Shown: positions 23,352 through 35,354 of the stretch, one piece after another
Numbering within the stretch: the first letter of the stretch is position 1
Layout of the letters: every line of letters starts with the position of its first letter
NCBI GenBank assembly: GCA_030998015.1
Contig: JARWMV010000242.1
Coordinates: 1 to 64,000, forward strand
DNA from: Ceratorhiza oryzae-sativae
Taxonomy: Eukaryota > Basidiomycota > Agaricomycetes > Cantharellales > Ceratobasidiaceae
Direction of reading: 5' to 3'
Length of the DNA stretch: 64,000 nucleotides
The notes under the pieces: model-generated
What the model saw: the letters and a program-made list of their open reading frames with translations, nothing else
What the model was told of the DNA's origin: nothing
Database searches by the model: none
Program-made: the position numbers and the translations under genes

Positions 23352-26329
23352 AGCACCTTGGTCAATATCTGTTACAGGTCAGGGTACACTCAAATATCTA
23401 GAGCTTAAGCAAATGTAGATATGTTAGTATACTCTAATTGTACTCAATACTTCTTAGACTAGAGTAAGAAGGCTCAAAGTAGTTGCAATGTGATCAAGTA
23501 ACACTCAAGGTAGTCTTAATCTTTCACAGTGTAAACTGACTAATTTATAGGTATAAAGAGCAAGACTACTATGGTCAGGCTCCCTTAGATATCTTAAATG
23601 TAGTTCAGCCCTAGTTGCTTGGACTAACTGATACTAATCTTAATACTAGACTTAAGCAATAGCTTATAGGATAGATGGGGGGCTGCCTAATGCATGTACT
23701 TCCTCAGCTACAGGTACTTAGATTTCCTCTAATAGCTGGTACTTAATGTCATGCTTAATCAGGCAATATTGTATCCTTATATAACTCTGTATATAAGATA
23801 CAATGACTCAGACTGTATATAACTAATATGGTACTATATTCCTCAGTACTAGTTATATAAGAAATCACACACAGACAAGAGAAATAGAAAGAGAAAAGAA
23901 ACCAATAACCAGTCTGGGTTGAGTAGAGGTGGTGGTCTGGAAGGGCCTCAGAGGAGGTCCTTTTATACCCTGAGGAGGGCATTCCAGAGCCAAATAGATG
24001 CAGCATGCCAGTGAAATCATCAAAAGAGGGTACTGCTATACTTGGGGTACACCCTAGCCCAGTATAGGATGAGAGAGTAAAGACAGGGTGTGGATTGAAG
24101 GCATTGATGCATCTGAGACCTGCTATTGGCTTGTAGATCATATTATCATAGTATATGCATGTAATGAACAGAGGCTACATCTCAGTGAGTCATAAAGTGA
24201 TTCAGAAAAGCTTCTGGATCAATTTGGAAGGCTCTCCTGACTCACTGGAGTCATTAGATCTTGATTGATGGTCCAGTAAGATTCTAATGATCTTCAGGCC
24301 ATTCTGGCACAAGGATCTGGTGGATTGTGACAATCTTCAGGCAGCATATACTGCTGAAGATTAGCTATCACTAGAACATGAGATCGCTTTGATAGCATAA
24401 GCGGTTGCCAAGATATGAGCAGCACAATGTTGTAATCAATATCTCCTGATAAGAGGAAATATTGCAGCCTCTGTATCTCTCCAAGGTCTTATTGTAAAAA
24501 CTTAATAAAATATGCATTGTAAAGTGGGAAATTTGTAATATTTAATGGAACTGAAAATAGTACAATTTGGAGTGCATACAAATTCAAGTATTTCACAAAT
24601 TAATTACAGAGGCATTGCTTGAGGTTGGCAGAGCAGACTAAAATAATAGAAAATGCTAGTAATCCCTAACAGAACCTCTCCAGAGCCAGGTGAGAGTTGC
24701 AGATGTACATGGCTGCACCATGAACAGTTCACCATATTCCAGGACCTCTGCCTGAAAGATATATAATAATACAGGGGTTTATGAGGCCCAGGAATCCATT
24801 TGCAGCAACACATTGGCCACCAGGAGCCTCCATCAGTGAGTTCTATGAGTTGCACATATATGGGATTATTTTTCTGATGAAGAAGCAATTGCACTGCTGC
24901 ATAGAAGTGTTTCTAACATACACTCTATACTAGAGATATATATCTGTAATCATTGCACATTTAATGAGTCACTGACCATGAGATTCTGGTGAGTGTGTAA
25001 AAGTGTTCCCCCTTTTAATGCATTGTCACATATGCAAAACAGGCAGCAATGGTCCCTATAAATTTTCTTGCCTATACTGTTATATATCATTGGAAAGCCC
25101 TGAATTTTCTCTATTTAATGGTAGATATATCACTGGGATGTGCCAGAATTTTGCCAAATGTCTGCATTCCTGCTTGCAGGTGCTGGCACTGGGGTGGGAA
25201 TCAACATATATTCATGATTCTGGCATGACAGTGCCAAAAGTCAGGAAAATATTGGTGTCACACCCTTAAAGCATGCAAATTGTGCACATCATAGCTTGGA
25301 TGGATTGCTGGATTGAGCTTATTGGATATCTACATAGCATCTGTCCATTATATGTGAGGGTCATCACCTGACAGGCCATTCTGTTTGATTGCCATATCCA
25401 GATAATGAGACCATTGTAAAGCTGAACAGCACCATCAAGATGTTGAGGCTGGATTCAAGTCTGATGTAATTGTCATTAAATGCTTGAATATAGATTTTCA
25501 TCATATTTAACAGCAGGTTTGGCCCAGGATGCATGAAGTTCATGTGTGCACCTAAGCAACAGTCCTTGACACTACTAGTGTGAGAAAGTGAGTAATGTTG
25601 ATTCTGTGAGTTGCAAGTCAAGACTGTGGTAAACACTGTTTCTACATTGTTATATCTACCCAGGCTCAGTCTTGGCTTGCAACAATGACTTATAGGGAGG
25701 TGCCCATGCAGCAGCACATCAGGCCAAACACCTTGCTTGCCTTGTGAACAGGCTCTATACTGCCTCTGTTATTTGGAAGTTATTAGTAAATGTAGATAAA
25801 CCTTGATCATCACTACAGCTACTCATTTGGGTTCACTGTGTCATGTCATTGATTCCAATATCATTTGTTTTGTTTCTGCTCTTTGCTTTGTATGTTCTTG
25901 TGTTCTGACTCTCTTTCTTTCTTTATGTATGCAAGTATTTCACCTGGATATCATACCCATGGCATACTCTGTATGCTGGGAACATCCAAATTTTTTGGAT
26001 GCACAAAATAGATGTTTTGACCATTTACTACAGTTTGTCTAGCTTGATTTTGTGAATATTCTATCCCAATCACTCAAAAATTGGACAAAATGCACATTTT
26101 CAATATGTCTACATCAAGGTCATAACAATATAGAATACACTTGTTTTCATGCAGTACTGCATCTCTTAAGCATCTAGCAGCTGAAATATTATCACAGATG
26201 GTCAAAATGGACATACTGTGCATTTTTTTTAACTTGTCCAAAAAAATTGGATGTCTGGGGCATGAAGAGTGGTCTACTTGAATCAGCCTGAATCTGATTC
26301 CATAGCCCTACTCTTATCCATAATCCCAT
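23352..26329. other. AT-rich, CpG-poor stretch without a recognised gene
   Basis: No domain is recognisable. Positions 23390-23760 contain scattered ACTCAAG/CTTAG-type repeats. The open frames at 24894-24604 (minus) and 25003-25269 (plus) are short, have no recognisable motif and lie in compositionally biased sequence, so I do not call them genes. The sedolisin remnant begins at the right edge. Confidence 0.4.
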
Positions 26330-28190
26330 CCAAACAAACATGCACAGACTGCCAAAGTCACTGAGTCCTTGTACAACCATGGGTTCAAGAAAACCAAGTG
26401 GCGGTTTACCCTTGGATGTCAAATCATTGTTTGAGAGTGCAATGATCCCTGCAACTGTTGGGGTGGCCACAGATGTACTGTGCAAGTAGACTATATGTAG
26501 GTACTGGAGTACTTGGTAACTGCACTTCCTCAGTTTGAATTGAATCAAAGCAACATATGAGAACCATGTACTTGTGTCCCTGCCCTGAAACACCCGGAAA
26601 CGCTCTGCCAGACTGGTTATACAAACCATCATACATGTTTCCAAGGCATCCCAAATATCTGTTGACTGCCTTGTCCTGATAACTTGGCTGCGCAAAATAG
26701 CTCGAGAACCCGCCTTGGGAGAACGAAGCGCCGATTTCGGGTGAAACGCCCGTTGTAGCCCCAACGCTGGTGACCCAAGGACAGGTGGCGGGGAATATGG
26801 ACATGAACTGCGTCCGATTGAGTGGTGCGGTGTTTGTGTGGCATTGGCTGGGACCAACGCCATCGTCACCTAGAAAATACACAGTTCAACAAGGGATGAC
26901 CAGACTGAAATATAGGATGTACCAGATGCAAAAAATAGGCTGAAATCTCGAACACTGAGCTGAGCAAACGATTTACACACCCTCTTCGCATAATCGGGAC
27001 GACCGTTTGTTCTACATTCCCAGGGCAAGTCAGCAAGGTCTGGGTTTACTCTATAGTGCCCGGGAACACCCACCACCGTCGTCTCCGTGACTAGTTGTGA
27101 TCGTGTATGGTATCTCGCGATCCGGCTGATCCATCACACAGTTTATCCACTCGACATAGGGCTCGTTTTTATTCTTTAGAGTGTTCTCATCTGGTGTAAA
27201 GCTCGTTGCCCGACCTCCGACCGAGTAGTACACGTTTGGGATTGGGTATGTCATTGCACCGCCATACTGCAAAATCAGTCCTACTTTTAACCCCTCGTTC
27301 ACTCGGTCAGTTGGAGAATTACTTGGGTCTCGAGGTTGCCCTCGTCACTTGGGAACAGCTCGTAGTTTGTTCTGTTGTCCACCAGCTCCACCGAGAACTT
27401 TGACCCTTGCGCCTCAGGAAGGAACTTTTTACAGAACAGACTATGGTCAACATGACTCGCCCAAAGATCTAATACGCCAATCAATAAAGTGCAAGAGCAG
27501 CTAAGATAAAACATACCTAGAAACCCGGTGATACCCAGTATACTGCGGCCTTTTCCGCATGGAGTATATCCACTAGTTCTGGATTTCGGTCAGGCCCTGG
27601 TTCTATATCTCCGTCTTTCTGTAACTACCTGTAGAGCTTTTTCAAACAGTCCAGCGTGATCGTAGCGTTACATTCCAAGTCCAAGATATTCCGCTGCTCT
27701 AGTCCCAACAAAGCCGTAGCAGTGGGTTTCTTGCTCGTTTGGTCTGGCCGTTCGTTTACTTTGCCGCGAAGAACGTAGTGGGTTGGATTACATTGATACG
27801 TTCGTCCAGCCAATGAGTGAGCGCGTATGATTCGGCACGGACAAGGTGTGTGCCAGATGTATGACGGTATACGTTGTACTAAGACAAGAGAGGTCGAGAA
27901 CGGAAGATTGGGTGGAATGAGGGGACTTACTCAGGTGTTGAGCATCTGTTCCGCACGTTTGATGGTCACCAGCGCGTGGATCCAGTCCCCAGCAGAAGAT
28001 CGGCCGGTAATGTTGACCCCGTGGGCGCTCAGCCACCCTTCAACGGACTTGACAGTCTCTTGATGAGGAGAGACCAGCTCCTCAACTTGGCTGTCCAAGT
28101 GGAAATCGTCAACACGGCATCTACTGCGTATCGAGGGGTTCGGACTCACGCCTTGGACAAGTATAACCCGTACCGCTCATGACTCGCACT
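26330..28190 (-). pseudogene. Sedolisin (S53 tripeptidyl-peptidase) remnant
   Basis: S53 peptidases are secreted serine-carboxyl proteases with an activation prodomain. The prodomain is visible at about 28110-27931 (VSPHQETVKSVEGWLSAHGV, SAGDWIHA), followed by ITLDCLKKLYR near 27640. The catalytic domain has SDEGNLETQV near 27340, TYPIPNVYYSVGG, DYAKRVCKSFAQL, ASG/DDGVG and FPATCPWVTSVGAT. The serine region reads STSVATPTVAGIIAL near 26450. Introns of about 50-70 bp with GT-AG borders interrupt it; for example, splicing at about 27075 restores GDDEQTV. The usual E-x3-D pair reads EGNLE, and the residue before TS is Ser rather than Gly. The signal peptide and the C-terminal calcium site are missing. 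It lies between two transposable elements and looks truncated at both ends, so I call it a remnant. Confidence 0.8.
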
Positions 28191-28502
28191 GTACGAACCC
28201 CGCGGATCCCCCCTTAATCCACCGGACTTCTAAGGATTCCATGGCATTCGTGGAACTACCCTCAGGGATTTCTATCAAATGTAGACATTATTTCAAATAC
28301 AAAGGTACAAGCGTCGGTACTGCGGCTACAATTCCAATTGAAAACGATGAGAGACAAGCAACGAAGAGGATCCAAAGACTATAAGATATACTAGGGGGCC
28401 AAGTAAGAAGTACAATGCTACTGTACATCGACTGTAGAAAGCGGAGAACAGAAAATGAGCGAAGGAATGATGGGCGGGAGGGTATATTTAAGACAAACGC
28501 AT
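28191..28502. other. Boundary between sedolisin remnant and Tnp2 element B
   Basis: No gene is present. The terminus of element B should lie here, at or soon after the last codon of its transposase on the minus strand. I could not identify a CACTA-type terminal repeat by eye. Confidence 0.35.
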
Positions 28503-31500
28503 TCAATTTAAGTCGTGATCGGGCTCTCCATCCTCGTTATTGAACTGCGTGCGTGCGCCCCGACTCCGGTCGATTATAGCCCATGTGTGTTCGTCGATTT
28601 GGAATCTTCCGATGGCAGCGTGTACTGAGTTGAGATGAATAATCTCCGGGGAGTACAGCCGATCGTATGTAACGATCGGGTTTTCGGGCAGCGTGGCGTC
28701 GAGTCCTCCTGTGACACATTCTCGAACGCGCGCAAGAAGGTATGGTATCCGACTGTTCACCCTTGAATGATTTCAGTATATGAGAGTGAAATCAGACACA
28801 AGAAACTTACGCCTGGCTCCGAACGTATTCCAAATAGAAAACGTCCAGCACGAGCCCGTATTGTATAGCACGGACCGCAACATCTGGCAGCCGCCTGAAC
28901 CTGGCGTTGGCATCCGGTAAAAGCTCGTACTGAAATATGTAAGCCGTCAGACAACGGTATGGGCGATAGAGATAGGTAATACCTACTCGTACGAACGAGT
29001 TATCGCGGCACGGCTTATCCTGTTTGATAAGATCGACAACGCGCACACGGTCTCCCATGCTTGCCATGCGGAACCGACCATAACGTACCATAGTTGACCA
29101 GTCAATGCGTGCGCGGTGCTGTGCTGCTGTGTACTCCAAGCCCTCTGCGAGCCGAAAATACCGGATGACTTGCCGTTTCAGCTGCTCATCGGCCTGATAA
29201 TCGCGTTTTACCGGCTGGCCTAGCACAATGTCGCGAACTTGAAAGCGTCAAAGGTTAGTCAGTCGGCGTGGACCAAATTGAGTTGTCACTCACAATCGGG
29301 GTATATTGTTTCCTTTGTGGAGATAAGCTCGCCGTGAACCAGTGTTAAACCATTGTTCGGCCTTAGAAGCTCGGGCATGTCCTGTACACGCGATATAATT
29401 TGCAGCTGCCCACGACGCCGGATATAGTTATTGAGGTATTCGTAAGGTCTGACTCGATTCATGAGGGCGGGCTTGAGTAGGTGGCCACAAAATCGTTCCA
29501 GTACGAAGCACCATGTATTTGGAAGGGGGCCGACGAGCCGGATATAGTACGGTATGTGAAGCAGCGCATGTATTGTCAGAGGACAAGTTGGAAGTCGGAC
29601 ATGTTCGTACCAATAGTAAAGCCTATAAAAGCGATAAAATATCACAAAATTGGACGATTCACTCTACCACTCACCGCTCATATTCTTGAACCCACTCCCG
29701 AATCATCACTTCGAGCTCGTCGACCTGCGCGGGGGTGATTGCGAGGTCGATGCACCAAATAAATATTTCGCGCAAAGCTAGAAAATGCCTATGTTTGATT
29801 TAGCAAGTGAGGCGATATAATTTGAATATAATGAACTCACCTGTAGTACTCTTGTCCGAGCAAACCATTGAGTAGGATTGGGGCGAGGTACATAAACCAG
29901 AACGAGAATGCTTCGGCTTTGTAAATATTCATGTCTTTGTCGATATTCGGAAGCGTGCCAACAAACTGGCCGGGTATTGTACGCGTCGCCTCCACCGTCA
30001 GTCTTCCAATCCGCTCCCAATCGTGGTTGCTTATTCGGTAAGCATCGTCCGCTTCGATCCACTTGAACGTACCTTTCTAGTGATTTATCATATTTGGCAC
30101 TAAATTTTCGAACAGCAAGTGCATTAGGTCAAATGGCGCGCAACCTGAAAGATCAATAGACCCAAGGCGCGCAAAGAGGGTACGGCCAGCCAGACCCGAG
30201 TCCTTCTTGATCTCTTCGCGCTCTCGAACTAGGCGAGCGCCCTCTATACGTCGGTAAAACTCGAAGAAGCTTGCGTGGGTGCGCTGGATCAGGTTTTCAG
30301 GGGTAAGTCGGTTGGGGTCGTTCTGTTCCCCCGGATCGACCAAGGGAACATAATAGACCGTTTTGCCCCCCTCTAGCACGCACGGCGTACCTAGTATCAG
30401 GCAAGCTCGACATGGGGCGTACCCGTTATGACCCTTGAGCAAGAGAAGCTTTGAAATTACAGGAATATCACCAAATAGAATAATCAAGAACGCGCGCAAC
30501 GTAAAATCAGCCCCGCCTTCATCATCAATATCGTCCGCTTCCAAGGCCACCTTGCTGGATTCAATGCCGTTTGCAAGTTCTGTAAGCTCGTCGATTAGGG
30601 GAACTAGAAAGGAATTTATGTCCTTACATTCCTTCGGCCCAGGAATCACGCCAACACATATAATGTTTTCAAGTCGGTAGCGGATACTGGGGTGAAGGTT
30701 GTAGTTGACAAGGATGAGCGGCCATGCAGCGGAGTTCCCCTTGCGCCGTCGTCGTTTGTACATGGTAAACCCGTCAGTGCCTAGTCCAAGAGCAATATCG
30801 TCAGGGCTATCGAAGTACTTGTAGTCATCATTGTCGTTGATCTTGGTATTCCGAAGCCGATTATATAGATCACCATCGAAAACATCCTCCATGATACCAG
30901 GATTGGCTGCCCGGTGAGCTTCGTGGTTGGCACGATGACGCATGTTCGCAATTGAGGTAGGGTTCTGAAAGAGGCCTTCCAGCTGGGGGATAAGGGGAGT
31001 ATAGCAGAACGTGCGGCGTGGCTCGCCGTTGTCGTTGTAGCGAGCGTTATGACAGTATGGGCACTCTTGGTAGTTGCTGTATTTACCGAGGAAGCAGACA
31101 CAGGACTCGATGCAACAGTCGTATTGGCGGGACCCAAGGCGGGATAAAACCTTGAGGCGCTCCCAGGCAATACAGTCACTTGGGAGCTCGAGATCTGGGC
31201 AGACGTTCAGACGCAAGTCGTCATAAACATTGCGTGGCATATGGGAGCGCACGCGCGCAGCCAGAAACTTGAGGGCCTTACGTTCTTGATCGGTTATATG
31301 ATGAAAATCTAAAAGTATGTCAATCTCACATAGCGGCCGCATAGAACCTTATGACTTACACAAGTCCATCCATTCACGTTGGGCCAGTTCGCCAAAGATA
31401 TCTTGCATAACATTCCAGAGCTCGTCTTGGTCCATCTCCGGCTGGTAGTCGAGATCAAGTCCAAGAGGTTCATTTCGTTCGTGAAACTGGGGGTCTTGGT

Positions 31501-31990
31501 CTTCATTGTCAACAGGCAAATCGTCCAAGTCGGAAATTGTGAGGGCATCGAGCTCCTCTTCTGGACCTTCGTTCAAGTCCTCAACCACATTGTCGTCCGG
31601 ATCTTCGGCCAGGTTCTCCCCAAACTCAATCATGAGTTTGTCGTCGGGCCATTCTTCGACATCCCATTCTTCAATTTGCACTGGAGGGTTTCTGTGCACG
31701 ACCGGTACATGAGGTGCTAGCAGAGGCGGATCAGCAAGCTATTTCAGATAATGGTAGGTACTTACGAGCAGGCAGACGTCCTGGACGTCCTGGATTGTCG
31801 TCCAGGTCCATTCGATCATAAGCCTCTGCGCCAGGCTGCCAGTCTGAGTTGGGTGATTGTGTGAATGGTGAGCCATCTACAAATAGATAAAGTTATGTTA
31901 CGCTTACCAGGGTTGTTGTCTTCAGCTTCCATACTGTCGCCAGGAGGGGCTGGATTGTTGTGGAGAACTAAGTTCTTGTTGTGAGGAGCT

Positions 31991-32159
31991 TGTTGAATTT
32001 ACAATCATATCCGTTCATGTATGCGGTGTGTTTGTACCTGTTTGTCCATTTCTGATGTTATGCACGCACCAGTGAAAATTTTCTTTCCTTAGTTCTCTAC
32101 CTTCGTAGTTGAGCTAAGTACATTTGTATCTAGCTTGTGTAAAACCTCCCTGCATGAGA
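31991..32159 (+). repeat. Copia-2 5' LTR
   Basis: 169 bp, starting TGTTGAATTT and ending TGCATGAGA, nearly identical to the 3' LTR (a few transition differences such as CGCAC versus GTGCA and TTCGTAG versus TTTGTAG, mostly at CpG sites). It is preceded by the target duplication GAGCT. Confidence 0.95.
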
Positions 32160-32172
32160 GGTTATGAGCCCC
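32160..32172 (+). promoter_or_regulatory. Copia-2 primer binding site (half tRNA-iMet)
   Basis: GGTTATGAGCCCC directly follows the 5' LTR. It is complementary to the anticodon stem-loop region of initiator tRNA-Met, which copia-type elements use as a half-molecule primer. Copia-3 has the same site, so both families share this priming mode. Confidence 0.8.
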
Positions 32173-34854
32173 GCTGCCTCTACTAGTACAAAACCAGAGA
32201 GCCCCATTGACCTGGTTAAAGGCCCGTTACCTCAGTCCACCATGCCTTCAAACAGTATGCTGAGTTATCTCAGCAAGAAGACCTTTGACATTCCTGCACT
32301 GAAGAGCAACGGATCAAACTATACAGCATGGAAAATTTGTCAGCAAATGGTCCTACACCTACAAGGCCTAGAGGACATCGTTCTTGGAGTTGAGAAACCC
32401 CCAGCTGAGCTTACCAATGTGGATGCTAAGGATAAAGCTAAGGCTGACAAATACACAGAGTCATTAGCTGATTGGCTGAGACAAGATCAAGAGGCATTCA
32501 CCCAGATCTCATTGGTGATGGAGGATAAAGTGCTAGCCAATGTCGTTGAAGCAACGTTGTCCCAGGATGTGTGGATGCAAGTTGTCAAGTGGTGGGAAGG
32601 GAAAGGAGCACAGTCTATATTGTTCCTGTACCACCAGCTTGTTAATACTAAGATCGAGGAGGATCAGGATATTACCACAGGCATTAACACCCTCCATATG
32701 ATCTCATTGAAAATGAAGACACTAGGCAAACCTGTTAGCAACTCTATGCTTGCTCAAATCTTAATGAACACCCTACCTCCATCCTACACCGTTGTCAGCA
32801 CAGTTCTCCAGATGTCAAATCAGTCCAGCTTGATCACCTCCAATATGGTCATAAAGGCCATGTTAGCCAAGGAGGAACGTTGCAAGAAAGGTCTCGGACT
32901 TACTGCAATGTTTACAAGCATTGCCAGGGGCAAAGGCATGGCGTCGAAGGCAAAGGATCAGCCCACAAGGCAGAACCAAAAGCTGTGTTTGAACTGCAGC
33001 AGAACTGGTCATCAGAAGGCCAGATGTTGGGCAAAAGGAGGAGGTGCCGAGGGCCAGGGACCATTCCAGAGGCAACAGCTGCCAAAGGACAAGGGGAAGG
33101 ACAAGGACAAGGACAAGGAGAAGCCCAAGTCCAACAATTCGAAACCAAAGGTCAAGTCAGTGCAAATTGCAGCAACTTTTGTAGCAACAGAGGACATACC
33201 GGTCATGCCGACACTATATGTGCTACCTGTAGTTGACAAGGAGACTGCAGTGCATTACTGGCTGCTCGATTCTGGTGCGTCTTGCCATATGATGCCCCAG
33301 CGCGAATGGTTCTCAACTTACCGATCCCTTGTGCTGCCAGTCCCAGTTTGAGTGGGTGATGGAACCAAAATCTATGCGATCAGCATTGGCCGAATTCTTG
33401 TTACACTGCGAAATTGCAAAGGCCATGAGATGAACACATGCATCAAAGCTGCACTGCACATACCCGATTTGAATGCAAGTCTGATGTCAGTGACTCAGCT
33501 CAACAAGAAAAGGACAAATGTCCTGTTCCAGAGGGGTATTGGTGTGATCATGATTAGCCAGGATGGCCAAGGCAATGAAATCAGATGGGCAAAACAGTCA
33601 GGCCAACTATACAAGGTCCAAGCAAGAGTCACACATACTGATTCGACCACACATACAGCTGTTGTTGAGGCTGACAGCCAGAACAACAAGGGCAACCTTC
33701 AAGCCCAGGAATTCATTGCATATACTGCAACCACTGTTGCATGAGCAGACCTGCCAACCTGGCATTGCTGTTTTGGCCACCTGAACTACAAGTATGTTCT
33801 CAATATGGTCAGGAAGGGCACCATCGAAGGGATGGATATTGTGGGGAGTCACTCACCTCCCAAGTTGAAGTGCAGGCCATGCCTACAGGGCAAGCAGACT
33901 TGCAGACTGTTCCCGCCATCCCAATCTCATACCTCCAAGGTACTCAAGCTCATACACAGTGACTTGCATGGCCCACTACCTGTCCAAGCTATCGGAGGAT
34001 TCTGATATTTTGCTGTTACAATCAACAACAAATCCTGCAAAATTTTTGTTCATTTATTGCAGAACAAGAGCGATTATTTGGCTCAATTTAAGGAGCTGAA
34101 AGCGTCAGTCGAAAATCTTACTGGCAAGAAGATTAAACACTTACAGATGGACAGTGGTGGCAAATATGGTTCCAATGCCTTCAAGGCATTCCTACGAGCA
34201 GAGGGTATCCAGCACCAGAAGACCGAGGCCAACTCATCGGCGAGTAATGGTGTAGCTGAGCAAGCTATTCAAACCCTGAATGACTGTCAGTGCGCAATGC
34301 GATTCGACACGCATTTACCTGAGAAATTTTGGGGTTACGCAATTCTGCATGCAGCTCACCTATGGAACGTCACACTGAAGCAACACCTAGATGGCCAAAC
34401 GCTGAACAAAGCTTTCAGCAGAAAAATCCCAAATGTGTCAGGCTTACGTACCTTTGGGTGCAAGGCCTGGGCCCAAGTACCCAATAAGATGCGCACAAAG
34501 CTTCAAGCGCAATCTATAGAATGCAATTACCTTGGATTTGCCCCTAATTGAAAGGCGCATGTACTTGTTCAGTGCTCAACCAGCTGTATCCTCACATCAT
34601 GTGACATAGTCTTCGATGAAGGCACTGATAGTCAACAATGCATAGTTATCAAGGACCATGACAAGGGTCCAAGTGATGATGAAGATGGCAAATCAGGAGA
34701 AATACTACCAATCAAAATCAATATCGAATTGTCCAAAGTACCTGATAAACTGCCTGAACTGTCAGAGTCAATGCATACACCTGAAGTGCCTCAAGACATA
34801 CCTTCCGAAAGCTTGGACTTGGAACCCAAGATCCAAGAAGTTGTGGCGCTACAG

Positions 34855-34975
34855 TAGAGATGTCTTGCCAGCATGCTGGCACACTGGCATCAAGGGAAAC
34901 TGAATTGATTTATCAGCTGATGCAATTCAGTTTCCCTTGATGCCAGCATGCCAGTGTGCTGGCAAGACATCTCTA
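34855..34975. mobile_element. hAT-like MITE, 121 bp, in Copia-2 linker
   Basis: Near-perfect inverted arms of about 53 bp begin TAGAGATGTCTTGCCAGC, with a short loop near 34910-34925. The perfect 8-bp duplication CGCTACAG flanks it (34847-34854 and 34976-34983). Eight-bp duplications and TAGAGATG-type ends are typical of hAT elements. Taking out the element and one duplication rejoins the Copia-2 frame exactly. A single end of the same MITE is found at 7641-7667. Confidence 0.92.
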
Positions 34976-35153
34976 CGCTACAGCCCGATCTGCCGCCACT
35001 GCATCGATCTACACATGATCGCAGACCACCCAAGCGATACAGAGCGCAAGTGGGTGCTCTAGTGCAGTCAGACAAATATTGGAGGGAGGAGGCACTTACC
35101 GCAATGATGGAATTGCCACCTCAAACGTTCGAGGAAGCGATGAGCTGCCCAGA

Positions 35154-35354
35154 TAGAGATGTTGTGCCGGAATTCCGGCGCATTCCGTCTCCCCTGTAGC
35201 TCCGTCAGTTCTGCTCTGCTTGGGGCTCGCTGCGTATCGTTGGATAGCCTTACGTCGCCGCTATCGATTGATCCGCAGTGGGTCCCAAACGGAGCAGAAC
35301 TGACGGAGCTACAAGGGAGACAGAACGCGCCAGAATTCCGGCACAACATCTCTA
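35154..35354. mobile_element. hAT-like MITE, 201 bp, family M1 (copy 4), in Copia-2 linker
   Basis: Inverted arms of about 65-70 bp begin TAGAGATGTTGTGCCGGAAT. The 8-bp duplication TGCCCAGA is perfect (35146-35153 and 35355-35362). Removing the insert restores the Copia-2 frame. Its ends and parts of its interior resemble the segments at 2557-2761, 3658-3854 and 4467-4666, so this copy defines the family and its target-site length. It is noticeably more CpG-rich than the Copia-2 sequence around it, consistent with a later arrival. Confidence 0.92.
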
